A stretch of 64,000 nt of DNA from positions 149,526 to 213,525 of the forward strand of contig NZ_QLYY01000010.1 of assembly GCF_003350295.1 (NCBI RefSeq), written 5' to 3'. The stretch's first letter is position 1, and every line of letters starts with the position of its first letter. The notes below the pieces were generated by a model, which was not told where the DNA came from, did no database searches, and saw only the letters and a program-made list of their open reading frames with translations. The DNA comes from Vibrio tetraodonis. Lineage in GTDB: Bacteria > Pseudomonadota > Gammaproteobacteria > Enterobacterales > Vibrionaceae. Position numbers and translations under genes: made by a program. Shown here piece after piece: positions 1-9,704 of the stretch.

Positions 1-1
1 T

Positions 2-358
2 AACTTTTCGTCACTACTGCATGCAGATAATCCTACCGAAACACTCAAACAAATGCTTCAGCTATGCAGCAGAGAACAACTTTCTGCTGAGGAAATACAG
101 GCAATACATAGTGTATCTGTTAAATCGCAAGTATCAGCCATACGAATCATGGGCAAGAACGTATTTTCACCTGGTAGCGAGATAGAACTGACACTTGATA
201 CTCAAAACAGCTTTCTTGCTTTTTGTGATGTGCTTAATCGATTTTTCCAGCAATTTTGTAGTTTCGACAGATATATACAAGTATCGGTCAGGATCTACGG
301 CAGAGATGGTGTCGTAAAGCAATATCCTAAAATACATGGGAGCCAGTTAGCCATGTAG
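2..358 (+). CDS. tssF: TssF, T6SS baseplate subunit (C-terminal 118 residues)
   Basis: The reading frame is open from the first bases of the window, so this is the tail of a gene that starts upstream. The visible part ends in an aromatic, basic stretch with the order 'dVLnRFfqqf...Fdryiqvsvri...YPkihG', which matches the usual C-terminus of TssF (VasA, COG3519). TssF builds the T6SS baseplate wedge with TssG, TssE and TssK in the cytoplasm. The stop is 18 bases before tssG, the standard neighbour, which supports the call more than the short sequence alone. An internal ATG at 53 is only the first Met in view and is not taken as the start. Confidence 0.85.
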   Translation, partial: NFSSLLHADNPTETLKQMLQLCSREQLSAEEIQAIHSVSVKSQVSAIRIMGKNVFSPGSEIELTLDTQNSFLAFCDVLNRFFQQFCSFDRYIQVSVRIYGRDGVVKQYPKIHGSQLAM

Positions 359-376
359 CGGCTAACTGGGAAATTA

Positions 377-1306
377 ATGTCATTGATAAACGATCTTAGG
401 CAACACCCACAACAATACGACTTTGCTCAAGCGATGAGGTTACTGACGCACTGGACAAACCAAAATCCAAACAGAATAACGCTTGAATTGAAAGCAGAAG
501 CGATGCCAACCGGCGACGCCAGTGAAATCCAGTATTTTTCTTTAAAGAATAATCGGCTTAAGTTGCGTCTCGCGAAGCAAGCTTTGTCTGGCGTAAAAGG
601 GGTAATTCCAAACTACATATATGAAGAACTGTTATCTTCTTTACACCGCGATGAACATGCCTTAAAGGATTTCCTTGATGTATTTAACCAAAGGTATTTT
701 GAATTAGTCAGTCACTTAGAAACTGGAGCCTGGTTGGTTATTCAAAATGAGATTCAACCGGAGAAAACTGCTTTACTGAACAATCTAGCGGCATTAGACC
801 GAAAGCATTCTAAGTATTTCCAATACTCCATGTTACTCAATCAAGGGCAAAGGAACCTACAGACGCTATCACAAATACTCAACGATTATTTTCCCTTTAG
901 AATGAAGGTTTCGACAAAAATAAACGAAAGACGCCAGCTGCCTGGAGACTCACTAACCCGATTGGGGAAGCATATAAATTACAACAGCAGAGTGGGCCAT
1001 GGTTTTTTGCTAGGAAACACGTGCTTGACTCATTTCAGCCATCTTTTGGTTTATATCACGCCTAAGACTGAAAACGAACTCATCACTATACAGTCGGATC
1101 CCCTACTCGCAAAAAACATGAAAGAGTTAATTCAGCATTATCTTGGCGATAATACCCCAATCTCGGTTTATCTGAATGTGAAAAGAGAATATTTAAATCG
1201 CCCCAGACTTTCGAGTAATAGATACAACGCGGCAAAATTAGGCGAAGTAGACTGCCTTGCGCCAGAGCGAAAACCTCAACACATAGTAAGTATCCTTCTG
1301 AAGTGA
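377..1306 (+). CDS. tssG: TssG, T6SS baseplate subunit
   Basis: A protein of 309 residues, a little shorter than many TssG (VasB, COG3520) proteins. Residues 10-25 (QHPQQYDFAQAMRLL) are the typical TssG opening, and residues around 75-110 contain the family pattern 'GVKGVIPNYIYEELL' followed by 'FLDVFNQRYFELV'. TssG pairs with TssF to form the baseplate wedge that docks the sheath and tail tube on the membrane complex. It follows tssF by 18 bases and is followed after 61 bases by clpV, the same order as many Vibrio T6SS loci. No signal peptide or membrane segment is seen, as expected for a cytoplasmic baseplate protein. Confidence 0.9.
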   Translation: MSLINDLRQHPQQYDFAQAMRLLTHWTNQNPNRITLELKAEAMPTGDASEIQYFSLKNNRLKLRLAKQALSGVKGVIPNYIYEELLSSLHRDEHALKDFLDVFNQRYFELVSHLETGAWLVIQNEIQPEKTALLNNLAALDRKHSKYFQYSMLLNQGQRNLQTLSQILNDYFPFRMKVSTKINERRQLPGDSLTRLGKHINYNSRVGHGFLLGNTCLTHFSHLLVYITPKTENELITIQSDPLLAKNMKELIQHYLGDNTPISVYLNVKREYLNRPRLSSNRYNAAKLGEVDCLAPERKPQHIVSILLK

Positions 1307-1367
1307 ACGACTTCAGATTAAATAATGAGCTAGGTAATCACAGCCTTTGAGATGAAAGGAAAACGGT

Positions 1368-3980
1368 ATGACGCAAGTTACACTAACAAATTTAGTCGCT
1401 AAGCTTTCCCCCGAGCTAAAACAAGCACTAGAAGTATCAGCTGGCGCGGCAATGAATCAGAATGTTCCTTCTATTGAGACCGAACACTGGATATTACAAC
1501 TTATATCACAGCAAGATCAGCATTTAGCTAGCCTCATTCAATCACAAAACTTGTCCCAAGATAACTTAATCAATGAGTTATCTTCGAAGATAGCCCGTTT
1601 TCCCAAAGGTAACGAGGGACAACCAACTCTTAGTCAAGCACTAACTGAAATCGTAAAAGATGCGTGGATGATAGCTTCTGTTAACTATGGCCATGGTGAA
1701 ATCATTAGTCTACACCTTATCCAAGCTATGCTGCAGCAAAATGTATTAGGTATGAATACACTGGAGCTCGAAAGCTTACAGAACGTTTCTCTAGAATCGT
1801 TACAAGGCCTTATAAACAAAACTGCCGTTGTGAAAACCAAAACGGCGGCTCATAGTGGTTCTGCAGATGGGGCAGCACCTATGGGTAATGACGCACTGAG
1901 TAAATACACCACTAACCTTACTCAACAAGCTATTGATGGAAATATCGATCCTATCTCTGGGCGTAATAGCGAAGTTCGCAAAGCCATTGATATTCTGTGT
2001 CGAAAAAGACAGAACAACCCAATAATGGTTGGTGAACCCGGTGTTGGTAAAACAGCTGTTGTCGAAGGATTGGCGCTACGAATTGCAGCCAATGAAGTTC
2101 CTAGCGCCCTTCAAGGCGTCCAAATACATTCCTTAGATTTGGGGTTACTGCAAGCTGGTGCCAGTGTGAAAGGTGAGTTTGAAAACCGCCTAAAAGACGT
2201 CATTAATGAAGTAAAAAATAGCGATCATCCTATTATCGTATTCATCGATGAAGCTCACACCCTAATTGGAGCAGGTGGTGCTGCAGGCCAAAATGATGCA
2301 GCAAACTTACTTAAACCAGCCTTAGCTCGTGGGGAATTTAAGACAATCGCTGCTACTACTTGGGCTGAATACAAGAAATACTTTGAAAAAGATCCCGCAT
2401 TAACTCGACGCTTCCAAGTCGTCTCTATTGAAGAGCCTAACGCGGAAGATGCAAAGCAAATGTTACGAGGAATTGCATCATCGTTACAGAGCCATCATGG
2501 CGCCTTTATCACTGAGTCAGCCATTGATGCCTCCGTCCATTTGTCTATTCGCTACCTTCCCAGCCGTCAACTCCCTGACAAAGCAATCAGCCTTTTAGAT
2601 ACGGCAAGTGCTCGAATTGCTCTAACACAAGGCGCAAAGCCAGAAGTCATTGAAGCGCTTGAACAAACAATTCGCTACCAGAAGAATGAAAAATCTGCAC
2701 TCGAAAAAGAAAATGCATTATTTGCTACCTCTGAAGATGAAATTAAGCAATTAGCATCTCTAATTACCGACAATGAAAAGAAACTCAGTGACTATCAGTC
2801 GCGCTGGGAACAAGAAATTGAACTTGTCGATGATATTAAGCAGTTACAGCAAGAAATCAGCGATGCACAAACTGGTGACAAAGTCGATAAATCAAAACAA
2901 GACAGACTGAATGATCTTATTGACAAACTGACAGCGCTGCAGGGAGAAGAGCCTCTGGTTAATGCAATGGTTGATGAAAATACCATAGCCCAGGTTATCG
3001 CTAATTGGACTGGAATTCCGGTCGGAAATATGATGAGTGACGAGATCGCTCGTTTACTGTCACTTGAAGAGGAACTAGATAAACGAGTAATTGGTCAAAA
3101 TGTTGCTAAGCAGGAATTAGCGAAAGCAATTCGTATATCACGTGCTGGATTAACTGATAATCGTAAACCTATCGGCGTGTTCCTAATGTGTGGACCAAGT
3201 GGCGTCGGAAAAACCGAAACGGCCATGGCTCTTGCAGAGCAACTATATGGTGGAAACAACGATCTAACCATAATCAATATGACCGAGTTTAAAGAAGAGC
3301 ATAAAATTTCAATGCTACTTGGGTCACCTGCTGGTTATGTCGGCTTTGGAGAGGGCGGTGTTTTAACCGAAGCTATCCGTCGAAATCCATACTCTGTTCT
3401 TTTATTAGATGAAATGGAGAAAGCTCATCCGGGCGTGCACGACCTGTTCTATCAGATTTTTGATAAGGGACATATAAAAGACAGTGAGGGTCGTAATGTT
3501 GACTTTAAAAACACGATTATAATCATGACATCCAATGCTGCAGATCAAGCTATTTGTGACGCGTGCTCTAATAGCAATGAGCGCTTGAGCAATGAAGAGT
3601 TACTTGAATCTATCCGTCCTGATTTACAACACTATTTTAAGCCAGCGTTTTTAGGCCGAACAACTATTGTCCCCTACTATCCTCTTAATGATGAGGAACT
3701 ATCAAAAATTACTGAGATATCTCTAAATCGCATCAAGAAAAAGCTGGCTGAACAGTATCAGGCTTCGTTTACTTGGGACAAAGGTTTTGTTGATTATGTC
3801 GTAGCGAAAAATACCGATCCAACGACAGGAGGTCGAGCTGTAGAGCAAATTATCAATCGTTCTTTAATGCCCAAACTAGCCGAAGAATGCATCAATAGGC
3901 TGAGCCAACAACAACCTATATCCCAGGTCTCTGTTGTAGCTGCAAATTCTGAGATGGGCTTCGAACTGACCATTCAGTAA
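1368..3980 (+). CDS. clpV: ClpV/TssH, sheath-recycling AAA+ ATPase
   Basis: An 870-residue ClpB-class unfoldase. It has an N-terminal Clp repeat domain (about 1-155), a first AAA+ module with Walker A GEPGVGKT at 222-229 and Walker B IVFIDEAH, a coiled middle domain (about 420-550, rich in Glu/Lys/Gln) and a second AAA+ module with Walker A GPSGVGKTE and Walker B LLLDEMEK. ClpV extracts TssC from contracted sheaths so that TssB and TssC can be reused. A good ribosome binding site (aaagga, spacing about 8) precedes the ATG. Its place directly after tssFG and the ClpV-type N-terminus separate it from housekeeping ClpB. Confidence 0.96.
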   Translation: MTQVTLTNLVAKLSPELKQALEVSAGAAMNQNVPSIETEHWILQLISQQDQHLASLIQSQNLSQDNLINELSSKIARFPKGNEGQPTLSQALTEIVKDAWMIASVNYGHGEIISLHLIQAMLQQNVLGMNTLELESLQNVSLESLQGLINKTAVVKTKTAAHSGSADGAAPMGNDALSKYTTNLTQQAIDGNIDPISGRNSEVRKAIDILCRKRQNNPIMVGEPGVGKTAVVEGLALRIAANEVPSALQGVQIHSLDLGLLQAGASVKGEFENRLKDVINEVKNSDHPIIVFIDEAHTLIGAGGAAGQNDAANLLKPALARGEFKTIAATTWAEYKKYFEKDPALTRRFQVVSIEEPNAEDAKQMLRGIASSLQSHHGAFITESAIDASVHLSIRYLPSRQLPDKAISLLDTASARIALTQGAKPEVIEALEQTIRYQKNEKSALEKENALFATSEDEIKQLASLITDNEKKLSDYQSRWEQEIELVDDIKQLQQEISDAQTGDKVDKSKQDRLNDLIDKLTALQGEEPLVNAMVDENTIAQVIANWTGIPVGNMMSDEIARLLSLEEELDKRVIGQNVAKQELAKAIRISRAGLTDNRKPIGVFLMCGPSGVGKTETAMALAEQLYGGNNDLTIINMTEFKEEHKISMLLGSPAGYVGFGEGGVLTEAIRRNPYSVLLLDEMEKAHPGVHDLFYQIFDKGHIKDSEGRNVDFKNTIIIMTSNAADQAICDACSNSNERLSNEELLESIRPDLQHYFKPAFLGRTTIVPYYPLNDEELSKITEISLNRIKKKLAEQYQASFTWDKGFVDYVVAKNTDPTTGGRAVEQIINRSLMPKLAEECINRLSQQQPISQVSVVAANSEMGFELTIQ

Positions 3981-3983
3981 TAT

Positions 3984-6551
3984 ATGGGATTGAACAGCAA
4001 GATGGATACTTACAATAAAGATAATTCAAAGGGATTGTTGTCGCTAAGGTTTAAACTGATCTTAGCTATTGTTGCTATTTTGCTGTTCTCTAATGGACTA
4101 AACACAACGCTTAATTATCTAAACTTTGACAAGAGACTGACTCAAACAAGCGATTCAACCTATCAAGTTGTAGTAGACGAAACAGACAGTGATATCCGAC
4201 AAGCCATAAGTCTTGGTTTACCTTTAGCTTCAATTTCAAATATTCAATCTCTCATTGAAAGACGTTCTGAACTCGTTGACGGAATAAATAAAATTCAAGT
4301 AGTCAACAATGATGATGAAGTATTGTTTACAACCGGAGTCGCTAAGTTTGACACCGATCGGCTAATTAAAACTGACATTATTAATACTTTTAATGTCAAA
4401 CAGGGAGAGCTTAGGCTTTATTATTCTCCTCTATATCTAAAAAAAACAAAACAAGGTCTGCTGGCACAACAAATTATTTACACATTGCTTTGGGTCTTAG
4501 TTACCTCGGTTTTAGGTTATTTAATTGTTAACCTTTTACTGGACTTCCTTCTAAGCAAAATTCAATCTGCCACTGATTTAACCAATAATAGAGAGCTACC
4601 TGATAGGCAAGCACTCCATTCCATCAAAGAGCTCATTATCGTTAATAAAGCTCGGTCTAATTGGGAACGGATGCGTGCTAAGTACTTTCCAGTGTTGGTC
4701 ATTATTTTGGCTATCTTTTTAACTATCGCTTCAAATATGGGGAGTTCACATCATTCACTAACCACTTTTTCTAGCGTTTACCAAGAGCAATTAGAGCAGA
4801 AATCAAATCTAATCGGAGATACTCTGTCTACTATGATCAGTCGCCTAGTTGAAGAGGGCGTACCGCTGGATAAGTTAACAGGTATAGAGCAAGAGTTCGC
4901 CTCCTATATCGTCCATCACCCCGAACTCTTGTCCATCCGCATAGAAAAAAATAAAGACTCTATTTACCAATATCCAGAGGTTTTTCCTAATTACAAAGAT
5001 GCTAGTTTACTATCCATCCCAATTGACGAGACTGGCATAATCCAACTTCAAATGATGGCAGACATAAATATTATCCCACAGCTGATTAAAGACAGCATTA
5101 TGGATATGTTGACGGTACTGATTGCCTCAAGCCTATTTGTTATCGAAATCATATTATTTGTTTGCAACGCTATGATAATTAAACCGTGGAAACAGATAAA
5201 GCAGCTAGTCACAATAGATGAAAACCAAGAAGACCCTCACCTTGTTCAAGTTCAATCGAGGGACGAGCTTGGCACCTTGATAGAAAAACTTAATCAGCTG
5301 GTTCAAAGAACGTTTGATGACAAAGTATTTCCAAATAAAAACATCCAAGACTATCGCTTTGTTAGACTGCCACTGTTTATATTAATTTTTGCCGAGGCAA
5401 TGTCTTTGGCTTTTTTCCCCAATTTTGTCAGTAATATCCCAAGCAGTTTCAATTTGATACCACAAAATTTAGTCACTGGCATTTCTATCTCATTGTTTAT
5501 GGCTTGTTGGGCATTATCCCTACCTTTCGCAGGACATTGGTCAGACAAAGTTGGCAGAAGAAAATCACTTGTTGTCGGTGGCAGTGTTATTTCAGTAGGA
5601 CTTATCGCAACATCAGCAAGCACAAACTTAGAAGTTCTGTTATTGACTAGGGCGATAACAGCCGTTGGTTATGGTGTAGTCTTTATATCTGCTCAAGGAT
5701 ACATCACTGACACAACCACCTCTGAAAACAGAACGAAAGGAATGTCGACTTTTTTCTCTGCATTTTTCTCTGGTTCACTTTGCGGAGCAGCAATTGGAGG
5801 CATCCTAGCGGATAAACTCGGTTATACGACAACATTTGCTTTATCTTCGATATTAGCTTTGATTGGAGTTGTACTAATTTTTAGCGTATTTGATCGCAGC
5901 AATACAAATTTAACCAGTCAACCAGTAAAACTCTCTGACTTTAAACTACTGCTAAAAAACAAGTATTTTACACTTATCGCTTTCTTTAGCGCCATTCCTG
6001 CTAAGATTATTTTAACTGGCTTCCTCTATTACATTTGCCCTGTTTACCTGCAGTCTTTAGGTGAGAGCAACGCGGTATCAGGACGTATCATGATGACTTA
6101 TGGTTTAGCCATCGTGCTTATTGCTCCACTTTCGGCAGTTTTAATAGATAAATGGAATAATAAAATGACTTTCATCTTTGCTGGAGGAATCTTATCTGCT
6201 GTGGCATTGATCAATATTACCGCTTTGCCTGGTACTCTGGGATTACTTTTTATCGTTGTAATAGTTGGTATCGCTCACGGTATTGGTGTTTCACCTCAAG
6301 TACCCCTTGTGATTGAATGTTTAGGCGAGTCAAATTTAGATAAAGGTAAAACCATAGGGATATTCCGTTTGATTGAACGAATCGGCAACATATCAGGCCC
6401 CTTAATTGCAGGACTATGTTTGAGTATCGTTAGTTTCGAAACCACCATTATGCTTTTTGGTGTCGTGTTACTGATAAGTTCTATATGCTTTCTAAGCCTT
6501 TATAGCATATTTGTTCGCCGAGACAGAAGACAAGTGGAGGTAGTTAAATGA
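3984..6551 (+). CDS. MFS transporter fused to a membrane sensor region with two periplasmic loops
   Basis: An 855-residue chimera lying 3 bases after clpV. The N-terminal half (1-450) has four predicted membrane helices: about 24-40, 163-190, 235-251 and 375-397. They frame two extracytoplasmic loops (about 41-162 and 252-374) that look like small CACHE-like sensors. A HAMP-like linker follows (about 395-440, with SRDELGTLIEKLNQLV). The C-terminal half (455-850) is a complete major facilitator domain with motif A GHWSDKVGRRK at 517-527. No kinase, cyclase or methyl-accepting domain is seen. The ATG at 3984 has a weak ribosome site; ATG 4002 is an alternative. The gene overlaps the next one by ATGA. 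Sensor-coupled transport is inference; the substrate is unknown. Confidence 0.75.
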   Translation: MGLNSKMDTYNKDNSKGLLSLRFKLILAIVAILLFSNGLNTTLNYLNFDKRLTQTSDSTYQVVVDETDSDIRQAISLGLPLASISNIQSLIERRSELVDGINKIQVVNNDDEVLFTTGVAKFDTDRLIKTDIINTFNVKQGELRLYYSPLYLKKTKQGLLAQQIIYTLLWVLVTSVLGYLIVNLLLDFLLSKIQSATDLTNNRELPDRQALHSIKELIIVNKARSNWERMRAKYFPVLVIILAIFLTIASNMGSSHHSLTTFSSVYQEQLEQKSNLIGDTLSTMISRLVEEGVPLDKLTGIEQEFASYIVHHPELLSIRIEKNKDSIYQYPEVFPNYKDASLLSIPIDETGIIQLQMMADINIIPQLIKDSIMDMLTVLIASSLFVIEIILFVCNAMIIKPWKQIKQLVTIDENQEDPHLVQVQSRDELGTLIEKLNQLVQRTFDDKVFPNKNIQDYRFVRLPLFILIFAEAMSLAFFPNFVSNIPSSFNLIPQNLVTGISISLFMACWALSLPFAGHWSDKVGRRKSLVVGGSVISVGLIATSASTNLEVLLLTRAITAVGYGVVFISAQGYITDTTTSENRTKGMSTFFSAFFSGSLCGAAIGGILADKLGYTTTFALSSILALIGVVLIFSVFDRSNTNLTSQPVKLSDFKLLLKNKYFTLIAFFSAIPAKIILTGFLYYICPVYLQSLGESNAVSGRIMMTYGLAIVLIAPLSAVLIDKWNNKMTFIFAGGILSAVALINITALPGTLGLLFIVVIVGIAHGIGVSPQVPLVIECLGESNLDKGKTIGIFRLIERIGNISGPLIAGLCLSIVSFETTIMLFGVVLLISSICFLSLYSIFVRRDRRQVEVVK

Positions 6552-7540
6552 GAGTTTGGCTTCTCGCTATACTGGCGATCCTGCCATTTGAAGCATCAGT
6601 AAAACCGTCTGAAGGAGATAAACATATTGTCATGGTCCTTTGGAGAGGTATCACTGAGGCCGAAAGAGGGTTTATGGATTACCTGTCTGGTAAAATTTCG
6701 GCGCACTATACTATTCTGGATGCTAAACGAGATAAAAAATTACTAGCAAACCACTTAAAAAGTGTAGATAGGTTAAAACCAGACTTAATTTATACTTTCG
6801 GAACAACAATAACACTTGGCTTACTCGGAACTGAAAGTTACCCAAGCGCGTTTAGGAAAGAAAGTGAAACTCCTGTTGTATTCAGCATAGTTACAGACCC
6901 AGTCGGTTCAAAAATAGTTAGTTCACTTCAAGCTCAGCATCGTAACTTTACAGGAGTAAGCCATATCGTACCCCACAATGTCCAGCTAAAAGCGATTAGC
7001 CAACTAGAAGGACTTGATACAATCGGCATTATTTTTAACCCTCTTGAGAATAATTCAGTGGTAACAGCAAGAAATATTCAAGCTCTCTCTTCTGAGTTCA
7101 AAAAAGACGTTTTTCTTTACCCTTTGAGAACAATAAACGATAAGCCCGATACAGGCTCAATAGACAAAGTTGTTGAGATGATGCAAGAAGATGGAGTTCA
7201 GTTAGCCTATCTACCACCAGATTCATACATCATTAGTAAAGGCCAAAATATCGTCGATAATTTACATACTCATGGAATTGCTACATTTTCTGCTACGGAA
7301 TCGCCAATACGTAACAACGACGCATTGTTTGGGATTGTAAGCCGCTATTATAACGCAGGACAGTTCGCTGGTTATAAAGCAGAACAAATTCTTACAGGGC
7401 AGTTCCCTGTTAGCGAGATCCCGATTGAGTCTTTAACCCAGTATTCATACATAGTGAACATTGGTGCCGCCCGAGCTTTAGACTATTACCCTCCTGTTTC
7501 TATCCTTAAAATTTCCGAATTAATTGGAGGAACTGAATGA
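6548..7540 (+). CDS. Periplasmic binding protein of the ABC_sub_bind type
   Basis: A 330-residue protein with a short signal peptide (about 1-17) and the layout of the PF04392 family: 'vLWRGiteaErGF...' near the start, 'LKPDLIYTFGTTITLGL' near 78-95, 'TPVVFSIVTDPVGS' near 110-125, and 'GIATFSATESPIRNNDALFGIVSRYYNAGQ' in pieces toward the end. Such proteins are periplasmic ligand binders, often orphan or tied to sensory proteins. No ABC permease or ATPase gene lies nearby. The start codon overlaps the stop of the MFS-sensor gene (ATGA), so the two are translationally coupled, and this protein may present ligand to that sensor. That partnership is inferred from context only. Confidence 0.75.
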   Translation: MRVWLLAILAILPFEASVKPSEGDKHIVMVLWRGITEAERGFMDYLSGKISAHYTILDAKRDKKLLANHLKSVDRLKPDLIYTFGTTITLGLLGTESYPSAFRKESETPVVFSIVTDPVGSKIVSSLQAQHRNFTGVSHIVPHNVQLKAISQLEGLDTIGIIFNPLENNSVVTARNIQALSSEFKKDVFLYPLRTINDKPDTGSIDKVVEMMQEDGVQLAYLPPDSYIISKGQNIVDNLHTHGIATFSATESPIRNNDALFGIVSRYYNAGQFAGYKAEQILTGQFPVSEIPIESLTQYSYIVNIGAARALDYYPPVSILKISELIGGTE

Positions 7541-8259
7541 TAACTATCACGAAGTATGTTACTTTCGTCATCCTATCTTTCTTCTGCATTATGAACATCG
7601 CTGCGGTATATGCTCAGCCAGTATTTGGTCCGGCTCGACTTCAACTTACTACTCAAAATTGGCCACCATATCAAGATTACGTAGATGAGGAGATGCGAGG
7701 CTTGGCAATCGATAAAGTAAAATGCGCACTAAATAAAATGGGACAGCCTTACCAAATTACGATGACAGCATGGTCAGATGCTCAGTTGAGAGTACAAAGC
7801 GGCCTACAACACGGATTTTTTGTCGCGACACAAACGGCAGAGAGAGACGAATATGCCACCCTTTCAACAGCCGTTGCCCAGCAAGAATTACGTTGGTATT
7901 TCGGCCCTGGGGTCAAGCCAAATATCAACGAGCTAACTAAGGTCAACCTCAATTTTTCAGCTAAGTTTGGGTCAAGTAAATGGTTTTGGCTAAAACGCAA
8001 TGGCTTCAGAGTAGTTAAACAACCAAGAGATGCAAAAATTCTATTAAAACTCCTTAAGCAAAGAGAGATTGATGTTGTTCTGGAAGACGAAAAGGTATTT
8101 CAGCGAGAATTAGAGAATGCGGCACTCCCTGCTAATTTCTTTCAGTCCAAACTTAAAGATTCCAAGCCTATGGGCGTCTACTTTTCCAATCATTTCCTTA
8201 AAAAGTATACTGGTTTTTTACAAGCCTTTAATTCAGCAATTTTAAAATGTGAGGGGTAA
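7537..8259 (+). CDS. Periplasmic solute-binding protein, SBP_bac_3-like
   Basis: A 240-residue protein with a signal peptide (hydrophobic stretch about 8-25, cleavage near AVYAQ). The body resembles family 3 solute-binding proteins: an early 'LTTQNWPPYQDYVDEEMRGLAIDKVKCAL', given here only as a pattern of a strand, 'wpPyq', then 'G.aidkV', and later 'GLQHGFFVATQTAERDEYA', typical of the hinge and lobe II. It overlaps the preceding binding-protein gene by four bases (ATGA) and is followed at once by the FHA gene, so it is part of the same T6SS transcript. The ligand is unknown. It may supply a second ligand signal to the MFS-sensor protein; this is speculation from gene order. Confidence 0.7.
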   Translation: MITITKYVTFVILSFFCIMNIAAVYAQPVFGPARLQLTTQNWPPYQDYVDEEMRGLAIDKVKCALNKMGQPYQITMTAWSDAQLRVQSGLQHGFFVATQTAERDEYATLSTAVAQQELRWYFGPGVKPNINELTKVNLNFSAKFGSSKWFWLKRNGFRVVKQPRDAKILLKLLKQREIDVVLEDEKVFQRELENAALPANFFQSKLKDSKPMGVYFSNHFLKKYTGFLQAFNSAILKCEG

Positions 8260-8263
8260 ACAA

Positions 8264-9202
8264 GTGACGATTAGTATTCATTTGATCTCTGTACCCTCTG
8301 ATGAAGTGGTCACTTCCAGAGTCATATACTTACCTGAAGCAGGAGGAGAGTTTGGCCGCTCAGCGTCATGCGATATCGCCCTGCCCGATCAAAGCAAACG
8401 CATATCTAGAGTTCATGGCAGTATTCGGCGTACAGAAGTAGGATACAGTGTAAAAAGTACCGGCCAAAATGCGGCCTCTCTCAATGATAAAGCCATGGTA
8501 AGAGATAAAGATTACCCACTTAATGATGGGGATATACTTAAAGTTGAAAGCTATACCATGTTGGTTTCTACTTTGGTGTCAACCAAACAACCCCAGGACC
8601 AAGATGAAGATAACACCATATTTTTAGAGCCTTTTTCATTACAGATAGATAATGATGATACTGATTTTCTTGACGAGACAACTCCTTCTGTATCGAATGA
8701 AAAAAAAGCGAACTTTACACAAGAAGGCGTTCTTACGGACGACCCATTTGCAGCGGATCCTTTTGAAGATCTGGAAGATGTTCTTATATCCCAACATATT
8801 GAAACAGACGAACCCGACTCAAATCAGGTTCATCAAACCAGCGACCCTGAGTTGTTACCAGCTAGTACTAAGGACGACTCTCCAATAGAAACATCGTTGG
8901 AAAAAATACTATCAATCACAGAGAAGAACCAAAAATACTTAGCTAACCCAACTCTTCACCATGAACTACTGTTTAAAGCGCTCGATCAAACCGTTGACCA
9001 GTTCTTAAATGATTTTTCACCAAACCAATTAGAAAAACAGTTTGACGACTATATTTCAGGCGGGATTTTTACCAGTAAACAAAAGAAGTATTGGAGGATC
9101 TATCGAAAACACTTCCAGCATCGTCAAGATAACGGAGACTTTAGACGTCAGTTCAAAGCCCTCTTCATGGAAAATATGCAAAAAAATAGAGAGGAAAAAT
9201 AA
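8264..9202 (+). CDS. FHA-domain T6SS protein (TagH/Fha-like)
   Basis: A 312-residue protein. The start is taken as GTG 8264 because GAGGGG lies 8 bases upstream; a GTG at 8249 inside the previous gene is also possible. Residues about 20-100 form an FHA phosphothreonine-binding domain: FGRSASCDIALPD, then ISRVHGSI, then a LNDG-type turn. The middle (100-215) is acidic and looks disordered. The last 90 residues are helical and match the C-terminal domain of T6SS FHA proteins. Fha proteins bind a phosphorylated partner and help trigger T6SS assembly. The kinase at 15635 in the same operon is the likely partner. No PppA-like phosphatase is visible in the window. Confidence 0.85.
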   Translation: MTISIHLISVPSDEVVTSRVIYLPEAGGEFGRSASCDIALPDQSKRISRVHGSIRRTEVGYSVKSTGQNAASLNDKAMVRDKDYPLNDGDILKVESYTMLVSTLVSTKQPQDQDEDNTIFLEPFSLQIDNDDTDFLDETTPSVSNEKKANFTQEGVLTDDPFAADPFEDLEDVLISQHIETDEPDSNQVHQTSDPELLPASTKDDSPIETSLEKILSITEKNQKYLANPTLHHELLFKALDQTVDQFLNDFSPNQLEKQFDDYISGGIFTSKQKKYWRIYRKHFQHRQDNGDFRRQFKALFMENMQKNREEK

Positions 9203-9684
9203 TGGCTAAGTGGTGTTTGGTATGGGCTTTATTTATGCTTGGATGTTCATCCGATCCTACGCCTGTCGTTACACAATACTCGTTAGCGATAAAGTCAGAC
9301 AAATCATCTAACCCTTCAGAGTCAAATACTTCAAACCCTGTAGTGGTAAGATTATATCAACTGACTGATGCTCAGATGTTTAAGCAGCAGCCATTTATTG
9401 ACTTATATAGTAATGATGTTCAATTACTTAGTGCCAACCTAATATCCAAACAGATATTGCCTGTGGTTATACCCGATAGCGATACGAAGCTCACGTTAGA
9501 TATCAACAGCCAAACTCAGTATGTGGCAATATTGGTTGAGTTTATCGACTATCAACATAGCCAGCCTAAAGCAGTCTCTCCACTACCCACAAGCTCTGAT
9601 GGATACCTGCAATTAAGTATTTCGGGCGATAAAGCCGAGTTAATCGTTATTACACCAGATTCACCTTGGTGGAAATTGTTTTAA
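9202..9684 (+). CDS. tssJ: TssJ, T6SS outer-membrane lipoprotein
   Basis: A 160-residue lipoprotein with a short hydrophobic leader and the lipobox MLGC, giving a lipidated Cys at residue 15. The rest is a small beta-rich domain containing 'VVVRLYQLTDAQMFKQQPF', the TssJ (VasD, PF12790) hallmark in which a loop between early strands contacts TssM. The C-terminus has the typical 'avspl' segment and 'SPWWKLF' end. TssJ anchors the TssLM membrane complex at the outer membrane. The ATG overlaps the stop of the FHA gene by one base and has AGAGGAA upstream, so translation is coupled. The product sits in the periplasm, facing inward from the outer membrane. Confidence 0.9.
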   Translation: MAKWCLVWALFMLGCSSDPTPVVTQYSLAIKSDKSSNPSESNTSNPVVVRLYQLTDAQMFKQQPFIDLYSNDVQLLSANLISKQILPVVIPDSDTKLTLDINSQTQYVAILVEFIDYQHSQPKAVSPLPTSSDGYLQLSISGDKAELIVITPDSPWWKLF

Positions 9685-9704
9685 TCATATTTGAGGGGAA
9701 ATAC

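Noticed and set aside
1368..3980. Reading the AAA+ gene as housekeeping clpB
   Set aside because: It sits between tssG and tssJKLM and has a ClpV-type N-terminus; a chaperone clpB would not be expected here.
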